From NCBI GenBank assembly GCA_963576735.1, contig OY755181.1:3534001-3598000 (forward strand): 64,000 nucleotides of DNA. The letters are read 5' to 3'. The translations under genes and the position numbers were made by a program. Positions 44,707-53,547 of the stretch are shown piece by piece; position 1 is the first letter of the stretch, and every line of letters begins with the position of its first letter. The notes beneath the pieces are model-generated. The model made no database searches. It was not told where the DNA came from and saw nothing but the letters and a program-made list of their open reading frames with translations. Source of the stretch: Bedellia somnulentella. Lineage: Eukaryota > Arthropoda > Insecta > Lepidoptera > Bedelliidae.

Positions 44707-45055
44707 ATTGGCGAAGCTTATGATTTGATTCCTATCCTATAACTTTGTACTTCAGTTGCAATTTTAGAAACATTGATAAACATTATAATTTCTGTTTCCA
44801 ACAAAATGTCTATCCACTTAACACATGTCTAGTCCTCCCTTGCCAGAGGTTGTTCTTGAAAAAAGAAATCCTGGAAAGGTCGCCATGCAATGTATAATTA
44901 AGAGACGTGTTCGCTGATTGAATATATGTTTATTACTGTCTTAAGACTTACAACTAACATACAATATATAGAGGGAATATGTGTGCGTACCACACTACAA
45001 TCTGATGCTAATATTATAATATATATAAAAACTTGATAAAACCTAAAATACATAT

Positions 45056-45292
45056 ACACATATATATACTCACGGCTATATTTCCCTAGAAGGGGTAGCC
45101 AGAGATTATAAAATCCTCAGCCACTTTTTAAAGTTGAGTGGGGAAAAGATGGTAAAAATAAAGGTTTTTAGTGATGGGTCTCCAACCGCATCGCCCAACA
45201 ATCCCTTAAAAGCCCCAATACCGTTAGTCGCCTCTTACGTACACCCATCGGTAGAAACGGGGTAGTGCTATTCTAAGCCGACACTACACAGC
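45056..45292 (-). mobile_element. SINE B copy (minus)
   Basis: ATATACTCACGGCTATATTT to CCGACACTACACAGC. Confidence 0.82.
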
Positions 45293-45565
45293 AAAAACCT
45301 AATGTATACATAACCTAAACCTAATATATACAAATAACATAAAACCTAAAAAAAAGAACGTCACCATCAAATCATGGTCTCCGCTGCCCGTAGCTTTAGC
45401 TATTTATTACTTTATGTGTGCCTCAGCTTTAAAAGGACGCTACGCCATTTCTTTTCTTAGGTAACACACATATGGGTTCTAATATAAAGAAAAGGTTGGG
45501 TGATCCGCTCGGAAACTGATCACCAACAAACCTCTCTTTCATGTTTGGTGATAAAACTAAACTAT

Positions 45566-45659
45566 ACATAAGTATATTCTCGTAATAAATTCTCGAAGGG
45601 ATAGGCAGGGATTGTCGATCGCCGCTTTGTACGATCTTGGCATACCTCTCTAGCTTCAT
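45566..45659 (-). mobile_element. RTE-like LINE, 3' fragment split by SINE B
   Basis: GGGATAGGCAGGGATTGTCG, CGCTTTGTACGATCTTGGCA and CCTCTCTAGCTTC match the LINE tail. Its continuation (CATCAATCTATTAATATTTA) resumes at 45968 after a SINE B plus TA-repeat insertion. Confidence 0.6.
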
Positions 45660-45669
45660 TTACACTCAT

Positions 45670-45919
45670 ACATACATACATACATATACTCACGGCTATA
45701 AATCCCTTAACGGGGTAGCCAGAGCTTTGGAATGAAAAATTCCTCAGCCACTTTTGGAAGTTGATTGGGGAAAAGATGGTAATAATAAATGTTTTTGGTG
45801 ACGGGTCTCCAACCACATCGCCCAAAAATCACTTAATAAGCCCCTATACCCTTAGTCGCCTCTTACGATCACCCACGGGTAGAAATAGGGTAGTGTTATT
45901 CTAAGCCGACACTACACGG

Positions 45920-45960
<41 letters not shown>
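45670..45960 (-). mobile_element. SINE B copy (minus) plus TA repeat, 10-bp TSD
   Basis: TSD TTACACTCAT at 45660-45669 and 45961-45970. The insertion includes the SINE body to 45919 and a (TA)n tract to 45960. It splits an RTE-like fragment. Confidence 0.83.

Positions 45961-45962
<2 letters not shown>
45920..45962. repeat. (TA)n microsatellite
   Basis: About 20 uninterrupted TA units between the SINE B head and its right TSD. Confidence 0.9.
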
Positions 45963-45963
<1 letters not shown>

Positions 45964-46156
45964 CACTCATCAATCTATTAATATTTATTAAGTAACATTT
46001 TGTTTGGTTTAGCCATAAATGGGCCAATAAAATTTAAGTACCTATTTGTTTGAATCGTAATTTATATATATTTCTAATTACTCAATGTATATGAACATTA
46101 ATGAGTACACGATACATATAAGACTTTTTTTAATTATGTATTTTATTCAATCAACC

Positions 46157-46745
46157 GCGATAGTCCAATGGATAGAACACCGGTTTGTCTTGCAGACAGG
46201 CGTGGGTTGAAATCCCAAGTAGGGCCAAAAAAAATGTGTTTTTAAAAAGTTTTGTGTGGTTAATTTATCCTGTTTGTTAACTGTGAGGGATAATATTATG
46301 AGGGAACTCATTATATTCGTACTAAACGGTAATTAGGCCTGCCCTCTATCGCGTGAGTACATTGTCTAAGCAAAACGTGGATACTCTGAACATACATATA
46401 CTCACGGCTATAAATCCCTCGAAGGGGTAGCCAGAACTAAGGAATTAAAAAGAAATCCTCAGCCGCTTTTGGAAAGTTGAGTGGGGAAAAGATAGTAAAA
46501 TAAAGGTTTTCGGTGATGGGTCTCCAACCGCATCGCCCAATGTTCCCTAGAAAAGCCCCTATACCGTTAGTCGCCTCTTACGTACACTCACCGGAAGATG
46601 TGGGGTAGCACTATTCTAAGCCGGCACTACACAGCAAATAATACACGGCACTATACTCTGAACACCAGGTGAGAATAATGCAATTAGCTATTTAAAACCA
46701 TTAGTACCTCTGCTACCCCGTTGAGGATTTACGGTGTGAACGTTT
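46157..46745 (+). mobile_element. SINE A split by a SINE B
   Basis: The head GCGATAGTCCAATGGATAGA and B box run to AACGTGGATACTCTGAA at 46390. The element resumes at 46653 and ends GGTGTGAACGTTTGAG. The intervening SINE B has a 12-bp TSD. Confidence 0.8.
46393..46652 (-). mobile_element. SINE B copy (minus) inside SINE A, 12-bp TSD
   Basis: TSD ATACTCTGAACA at 46381-46392 and 46653-46664. The nesting shows SINE B was active after this SINE A landed. Confidence 0.88.
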
Positions 46746-47470
46746 GAGTCTTTCAAGTCTTTTATTCGGCCTACTTTACTTTGAAACAAGTGGACCAATT
46801 TTGAACCCACTACACTACTAGAGTTTCTCTGGCAGATAGCTGATCAAATATTTTGTATGAACTTATGTTTTTTTGATAACAAAAATGATTATTACTCTGG
46901 CGAAGCCTGATAGCTATTTTAAGAATAATTTGCGCACCCGATTATAATCTTTAAGTACTCTTGAAAGTTTCAACTGCTATTCAAGTTAAAACAGCTTCGC
47001 CACATCATTGTGTGGCAATAACATTTTATTGAAACAAGGCTCTTGGGTCAAATTAAATGCTTTTCAGGGCCTTGTTGTATGAGTTCCGAATGATCAATTT
47101 AACTTTTCCTACATAAATAACTGTCTACGAATTTGTTTGGATGTGGTATGTTTTTGACACCGAACTTTGTGTGGAAATGATATCTACTAAAACATTTTTT
47201 TTCGTTTCGAGAACCACATATGTGGAATTAATACGTTTTTAATTGACGTTGATTGTAGATCTATTAATTTTGTCATCTAGATAATAAATTAAAATTTCAA
47301 CTTTGGTACTGTTGACTATCGTATCGTATTAAAATTGGTTATTAAAAAATTAATACAAAAATTTACGTATGATTTGAGATGTTGTCACCTTTTTGGAAAT
47401 GTATTTCAGTTAAATTAGAAATAAATATAATGCAAAAGACGTTTTTTTAAATTAGTATACAACAGTTTGA
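46746..47470. other. Unannotated AT-rich
   Basis: Nothing recognised before the RTE-like fragment. Confidence 0.45.
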
Positions 47471-47569
47471 TGAAAAGCTAGAGAGGTTTGCCAGGACCGT
47501 ACAAAGTGGCGATCGATAGTCTCTGCCTACCCCAATGGGAACTAACGACGTTAGTATATGTATGTTTGT
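47471..47569 (+). mobile_element. RTE-like LINE, 3' fragment
   Basis: The AREVCQDRTKWRSIVSAYPNG-coding block in DNA form (GAGAGGTTTGCCAGGACCGT) is followed by ACTAACGACGTTAGTATATG and a short TATG tail. Confidence 0.75.
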
Positions 47570-48479
47570 ACGGTACAGTTTAGTCAATTTTCAAATCAAT
47601 TCTTAAAATCTGTTTTTATTATCTTCGATAATTCGTATAGTAACATAAAACGGAAAGAGATTTTCAATAATCTTCATAGAGCTTTGTAAAAGGTAGATAC
47701 TATGGCATCTTCTTAACGAACCGAATCGGACCGGTGGACTTCATTCCACTTAACCTAACTTCACGGTGCCTTGTACACAGTCTTTGCAACTTTGATCATA
47801 AATTAACTGGGGCCATATAAAAGTCTCATTTTTTTATCTCTGACTTACTCGAAGAAAATCAGCTCATCCTACTACGTAACATACAAATCTATACTAATAT
47901 TATAAAGAGGAAAGGTTTGATTTTTTGTTTGTTTGTTTGTTTGTTTGAATTGAATAGGCTCCAAAACTACTGGACGGATTTGAAAAATTCTTTCACTGTT
48001 TTGATGCTACACTTTTCCCGAGTGACATAAGCTATATTTTATTTTCAAAAAAATTAGGGATCCTTACGTAAACTTCAAAATTGTAACCCAAGGTGTTAAA
48101 GAAATACCAAAAAAAAAATCATTACATCGCGTGCGCTGCGAAAACTATTGACAATAGAATAAAATTATGTACTACAATTTTATAGAACACATCATCATCT
48201 AAAAAAAATGCCCCGACAGCATGTCTTTAACTATTATAGTTATCTCACAACAAGCGTCATTATATAAAATTATTTAAAAATTAAATTAAAATCCTGCTTT
48301 AGAAAAGGCTCTTTATTTGTACCTATCTAATCCTTATAAAAAAACGTATATATAATTTCAGACTACTTCAATACCCTTATATTACTTTTTGAATTATTCG
48401 ATTCGAACATTCCATTCGAAAGTTATCTCGAATTAAAAAAATAGATAAAACTCCGCTCGATTAGCTATGCATAGTAAGT

Positions 48480-48858
48480 TGTTGCAGGCGTCACGAAGGG
48501 GTACGGGAGGCTGCTTATCAAAGAGTTAAAGCAAAATTTAATTGTAGCGACTATTATCACTGGCCCAGCAGCCGGTCAATTAGCTCATGTACCGAGGATA
48601 CCGATGATCCCAACTGATCTGCCAATTCCATTTAAACGGCTACAATTTCCGGTTAAAACATCTTTTGCTTTAACAATTAATAAGTCCCAAGGCCAAACCT
48701 TCAAATTAGTAGGGATTGACCTGCGAAAGAATTGTTTTACTCACGGTCAACTGTACGTTGGCCTGTCGCGGGTGGGAGCTCCTGAACATCAATTTATTTT
48801 GCTGCCCCAAAATACAACAACGTCAAATATTGTTTACAGGGAAGCTCTAACTCTATAA
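48480..48858 (+). pseudogene. Helitron Pif1-like helicase, C-terminal fragment
   Basis: The frame reads GRLLIKELKQNLIVATIITG, PRIPMIPTDLPIPFKRLQFP, FALTINKSQGQTF and HGQLYVGLSRVG, then stops. TINKSQGQT and QLYVGLSRV are the last conserved helicase motifs of Helitron proteins. The 5' boundary is a shift within the NGTRL region. The rest of Rep/Hel is missing. Confidence 0.82.
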
Positions 48859-48887
48859 ATTGAATGGCTTTTGATATAATTACTCAT

Positions 48888-49122
48888 ACATACATACATA
48901 CATATACTCACGGCTATAAATCCCTAGAAGGGGTAGCCAGAGCTAAGGAATTAGAAATTCCTCAGCCACATTTGGAAAATTGAGTGGGGAAAGGATGGTA
49001 AAGTAAAGGTTGTTGGTGATGGGTCTCCAGCCGCATCGCCCAAAAATCCCTTAAAAGCCCCAATACCGTTAGTCGCCTCTTACGTACACCCATCGGTAGA
49101 AACGGGGTAGTGCTATTCTATG
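48888..49122 (-). mobile_element. SINE B copy (minus) in Helitron, 11-bp TSD
   Basis: TSD TAATTACTCAT at 48877-48887 and 49123-49133. It is truncated before the GCCGACACTACACAGC head. Confidence 0.86.
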
Positions 49123-49194
49123 TAATTACTCATTATGAAAAATAAAAAAAATAAAAAAATATATCTAAATATAAATACAAAAAAATATAACATA

Positions 49195-49437
49195 CATACA
49201 TACATATACTCACGGCTATAAATCCCTAGAAGGGGTAGCCAGAGCTAAGGAATCAGAAATTCCTCAGCCACTTTTGGAAGTTGTGTGGGGAAAAGATGGT
49301 GAAATAAAGGTTGTTGGTGATGGGTCTCCAACCGCATCGCCCAAAAATCCCTCAAAAGCCCCAAAACCGTTAGTCGCCTCTTACGTACACCCACCGGAAG
49401 AAATGGGGTAGTGCTATTCTAAGCTGACACTACATAG
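49195..49437 (-). mobile_element. SINE B copy (minus) in Helitron, 17-bp TSD
   Basis: TSD CAAAAAAATATAACATA at 49178-49194 and 49438-49454, the longest clear short TSD in the family here. Confidence 0.87.
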
Positions 49438-49897
49438 CAAAAAAATATAACATAGCTTAAAAGTTAAAAAAAATATATTAAAATAATAATACATGTAATA
49501 AAATAAAAAACAAAATGTTATTGATAATTTATGCCCGAGCGAAGCCGGGACGGGCTGCTAGTATTGAATATTTTAATGCTTATCAAAATTAGTTCAAGGA
49601 CATGTGCTTATTCGTAAGTTTTAAAAAATGGGAGTACAATAATAAATGTTATCAATGCATCCATCCATACACCGATTTGAATATTATCCAGATAATACCA
49701 GGCTTTAAAGTAATGATAAATTTTAAATTATTGCTATTTTTTTAGTTACCATGCTCTTTTATTCTTCATACTAAATGATTAATGTAGTGTTTCAATCAAT
49801 AAGAATGGATTCAACAATTCAAAGATCAAATAAAATTTGTGCTTAAACTTTTGCAAAAGTTTTATTAATATCTGGGCCAATTCCACTTATACAGAGG

Positions 49898-50215
49898 CTT
49901 AAAGATTTTCCTCTGTGAGTCTCGTTCGGTTATTCGATTTATTAGTCTTCATTATCGAGAAGAATGGTTCGCATTTATATGTACTTCCAAAAACGCAAAC
50001 AATTCTTCTTGCGAACGCTCTCAGCTGTTTGTATTTCTTTTCATCGACATAATATCCTGTTAAACTCGTGTAAGTCCACGTTATTAAATTTTGACTTCAA
50101 GTTAGTATCTTCCTGAAGTACAAACATTTCAATTAGCAGCTGCAATGGAGCATCATTTACTTCACCTTTGGGCGGAGTAGCGAAAAGTTTGAAGTTTCTT
50201 TTCATCTATAAACCT
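49898..50215 (-). pseudogene. hAT/ZBED-type transposase C-terminal remnant
   Basis: The minus-strand frame reads YVDEKKYKQLRAFARRIVCV, then FGSTYKCEPFFSIMKTNKSN and RTRLTEENL with a stop at 49898-49900. This is the C-terminal dimerisation block seen in hAT transposases and their domesticated ZBED/GTF2IRD2-like relatives. Upstream FATPPKGEV and LIEMFVLQEDTNLKSKF lie in another frame, so it is broken. Confidence 0.6.
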
Positions 50216-50644
50216 GTTATTATATGGCTCCGATAGTTATTTAAGCTCCTCAGCGTACTGATCGCAAGCTAAATTTAAAATTTTACATTTTAATTATTAC
50301 AATACAATGCAATTGCATCTCTCGATGAGTTACCTATACATTACGTACGCGCGTTTCAATTTTACATCCGTAAAGTGAGCTTAGCAATGGTTATAGCTAA
50401 GTGCGGAAAGGAAGGCAAGTGCTCAATATTGTCAACGCTTTTAGTGAGCGCGCCAGGATAATGCGATGTTGTTGCGTTTTCCGATAAAATAAGTATTGAT
50501 TGAATACGCGCGCAACAATTTTACGTACTCAACGTGACCATAACAAGCAATGGTTGTCGTTTATATTACAAGTAGTCGTTAATTTCGTTTTCAGTTTATT
50601 TTTCTATTTTATACAGTTTCCGTTTGAAATTTCAAAATGTGTGC

Positions 50645-51622
50645 CCATGCATGGTTTAAAGCATACAGTACAGTATTATGCACGGCGCCGAACGCACGTA
50701 TACGCATGTTTTCTCGACCTGTCGCGTGCTTTCGACACCGTGTCATATGATGTGCTTTGGGCCAAGTTACTCGAGAGAAAAGTACCGCATTCTTCTATGC
50801 ATACTGCAGTATATTTTCTATTCTATGCATAACTATAGGCTATTTTCACTGGCTACTGTTCTGGCTAAAGTGTTAGACTCCCTTTTAGACTCTCGACTTA
50901 ATGACTATCTTCATCTCCATGACGCTCAGTTCGGGTTTAGGCCCGGACTGTCTACTGAGAGCGCTGTCCTTGGTTCAAAGCACACAATACAGTGTTATGC
51001 GCGGCGTCTAACGCACGTATACGCATGTTTTCTCGACCTGTCGCGTGCTTTCGATACCTTGTCGTATAATGTGCTTTGGGCCAAGTTACGCGAGAGAAAA
51101 ATACCGTCGGAGCTTCTACGCATACTGCAGTATTGGTACGGTAACCAGAAAAACTGTGTGAGAAGGGCCAATAAGTCGTCACATGCCTATAACCTTGAAT
51201 GTGGAGTGATGCAGGGGGGGCTTAGTTCTCCAAATCTATTTAACCTGTACGTTAATGACTTGCTCGTGGAGCTTAGCAGCAAGCGCATCGGTTGTCGCGT
51301 AGATGATGTTGCTGTAAATAATATCAGCTATGCTTATGATAAGGTGCTGCTGAGCCCCACGGTCAAAGCTCTGATTGAATTGTTGCGTACATGTAGCGAT
51401 TATGCTTCCAAACATGGTTTGATGTACAATGTTAAAAAGGGCGAATGTATGGTCTTTGGAGCCGACGGGAAGAAAACCCCAGAAACTATACCTGCTATTA
51501 AATTAAATGAAGTCGTACTACGTCGCGTGACTAAATTTATATATCTGGGGCATATTGTGACCGACGACCCCAAAGACCAAGAGGATATAGAGGGAACGCA
51601 GAGCGATGGCGGTCCGCTGTAA
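50645..51622 (+). pseudogene. Non-LTR reverse transcriptase with duplicated palm segment and broken YADD
   Basis: Two consecutive copies of motif-A sequence occur: LKHTVQYYARRRTHVYACFL at about 50655 and SKHTIQCYARRLTHVYACFL at about 50977, each followed by DLSRAFDT and WAKL. Between them lies QFGFRPGLSTESAVL. Motif B is MQGGLSSPNLFNLY. Motif C reads YAYDK where the family has YADD, so one catalytic aspartate is lost. A shift at about 51600 moves the C-terminus to another frame. The copy is non-functional. The clade is jockey-like or a relative. Confidence 0.82.
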
Positions 51623-52070
51623 TATGCTGATCCGAAGATTTGCTCGGTGTAGCAAAGAGGTCAAAATAAGCCTATTTAAAGCCTACTGTCAGGTATTTTA
51701 TACGTGCACCCTATGGACCAGATACACGCAGCGGGCCATCACTGCTCTACGAGTCCAATACAATAATGGTTTCAGAATGTTGCTGGGGCTGCCTCGCTTC
51801 TGCAGTGCTTTGGGCATGTTTGCGCAGAACCGTACAGACGACTTTTATGCCATTATGTGCAAAAAAAACCGCTTCGTTACTCTGTAGAGTGCGGAGCAGC
51901 CCTAACTCTATCCTGAGGATATCCCAATAATGCAGCACCTTGCGCGGGTGCTAATTGACTGATAAAATAATAAATAAATAATATTGTATACAAATATAGG
52001 CTACGATAAAAATAGTACTAACACTATGGACCCTTGTTGTCTGATTTAATAAATAAATAAAAAATAATAA
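51606..52070 (+). pseudogene. C-terminal part and 3' UTR of the 50.6-kb LINE
   Basis: The frame from 51606 reads AVRCNMLIRRFARCSKEVKI, CTLWTRYTQRAITALRVQYN and GFRMLLGLPRFCSA, the usual LINE C-terminus, then stops at 51885. Short coding remnants and an AATAAATAAATAATA tail follow to about 52070. Confidence 0.75.
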
Positions 52071-52074
52071 CCAG

Positions 52075-52260
52075 CACAACTGCAGAAAGCGGTGCTGTTC
52101 GATACGGCTCGGATCGTCCGTCGTTTCTTGAACCTGGGTCCCTGACCCTGACCGACTGTTCTTTTGTCGGGGAGTACGGCCTCTCCCATTCAAAATTTAA
52201 TAAATTTTTTTCGGCCATCGGAGAGGCGACGAACTAAAAGTCATTCCCAAATTAATAATA
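52075..52260 (+). mobile_element. LINE 3'-terminal fragment, copy 1
   Basis: The residues QLQKAVLFDTARIVRRFLNL and a stop, then a UTR with TTTTGTCGGGGAGTACGGCC, represent the end of another LINE family. A second copy follows at 52436 in the same orientation. Confidence 0.65.
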
Positions 52261-52264
52261 AAAG

Positions 52265-52580
52265 ATGGTAAGAGAAGCGTCGGAAATATCTCGATTTGGC
52301 TCACGAGATCACCGATATGTGGGGTGTGACTTCGACAGAAATAATCCCAATTGTTTTGTCCGCAAATGGGTTAATTCCTACCAGCCTCGCGAGCAAACTT
52401 AAGGCGGTTGGATTGTGGCGTGTCAGTTTCAGCACAAATGCAAAAGGCGGTGCTGCTCAATACGGCTCGGATCGTTCGTCGCTTCTTGAACCTGAGTCCC
52501 TGACCCCGACTGACTGTGCATTTGTCGGGGAATACCGCCTCTCCCATTAAAAATTGAAAATTTCTTTTTTGGCCCTGAGA
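52265..52580 (+). mobile_element. LINE 3'-terminal fragment, copy 2
   Basis: It reads KYLDLAHEITDMW and STEIIPIVLSANGLIPTSLA, then the same 140-bp block as at 52080 (CGGCTCGGATCGTTCGTCGC, TTTGTCGGGGAATACCGCCT). These are C-terminal codons and UTR of a LINE; no intact frame survives. Confidence 0.65.
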
Positions 52581-52604
52581 CAGGAAAGAAACTAAAATAA
52601 AAGA

Positions 52605-52748
52605 TGATAATAATAAATAATTTTTGGTGATGGATCTCCAACCCCACCGCCCAAAAATCAATAAAAAAACCCCCATATGTTTAGTCGCCTCTTACGATCA
52701 CCTACGGGTAGGAATAGGGTAGTGCTATTCTAAGCCGAAAGTACACAG
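52605..52748 (-). mobile_element. SINE B fragment (minus)
   Basis: GGTGATGGATCTCCAACCCC, AGTCGCCTCTTACGATCACC and TATTCTAAGCCGAAAGTAC. The 3' half is missing. Confidence 0.7.
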
Positions 52749-52881
52749 AAGACACACACACAGCTCTTTTATAGTCTGACTTATACTTTATAGTACCTTT
52801 ACCTTTTCTTTAAGCCAGACCAGTTCATAGTTGGCCTTAGAGAAACCTAACAAATAATGGATTAAAGAAGTTTATTATTAT

Positions 52882-52965
52882 GCTGTGTAGTGTCGGTTGG
52901 CTTAAAATTACACAGTAACATTTCATTATAGACAACTAAGGGTTTTAGTACAAAGCTTTAGTAAT
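52882..52965 (+). mobile_element. SINE B head fragment between 33-bp direct repeats
   Basis: GCTGTGTAGTGTCGGTTGGC and GACAACTAAGGG are all that remain. The segment AGAGAAACCTAACAAA with ATTAAAGAAG occurs at 52839-52871 and again at 53083-53115. Confidence 0.55.
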
Positions 52966-53336
52966 AATATATAAATGTTTATTATGTAAGTATAGTATAT
53001 AACACATTATTTATAAAATAACAAAGTATTCATCCGAAAAATATTTCTATTCTTAAAATAAATACTTTCATAGTCTTGAAATAGAGAAACCTAACAAAAA
53101 ATGTATTAAAGAAGTTATCAACCTTATCTCTAGCCGTAAAAGCAATAGATATTCAATATATCAGCGATCTTGACGTTCTCATTTCATATTCCTGAATCCA
53201 AAAAAGCAGGCACATCCGAGAAATTCGTTTCGCGGAGAATAGACACAAATTGATTCTTTTTCATATTTTGGCCCTGTGACCAACTTTTCAAATGTAACAC
53301 ATCAGCAATGAAAGAAAATGAAGATTTTACAACGCT

Positions 53337-53342
53337 TTTATT
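53337..53342 (-). terminator. Poly(A) signal, esterase C
   Basis: AATAAA on the minus strand lies 52 nt past the stop codon. Confidence 0.55.
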
Positions 53343-53393
53343 TTTTTGTTACTTTCGTATTAGGCCATATTATTCGGTTCTGTAAGTCGTTCA

Positions 53394-53547
53394 TTACGGG
53401 GACTTAGGTTGTAAATAATATTTATCATATATTTCGTTCCAGAAATCCAGCCGAGGTTTGATAGTTGCGTTGAATGCTTGATTGTGGGGGCTCACGTCCA
53501 ATATAACATCAGCTAAACTTTCTGGAATATCGCCTCTTGTTGGGTTC
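53394..53547 (-). CDS. Esterase C exon 3 (C-terminus)
   Basis: The acceptor TTCTTCAG|G completes Gly and reads NPTRGDIPESLAD, then DVSPHN, ATIKPR and YLQPKSP. It is 154 nt, identical in length to A and B. Confidence 0.9.

Larger units (their letters stand above)
47888..49561 (+). mobile_element. Helitron with helicase fragment and two nested SINE B copies
   Basis: The 5' end is TCTATACTAATATTATAAAG directly after an A. The 3' end is a GC-rich hairpin (GCCCGAGCGAAGCCGGGACG then GGC) ending CTAG before a T. The TC start, CTRR end, insertion between A and T and lack of a TSD are Helitron hallmarks. The interior holds a Pif1-type helicase C-terminus (48480-48858) and SINE B copies at 48888 and 49195. 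No Rep domain is seen, so it cannot move by itself. Confidence 0.85.
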
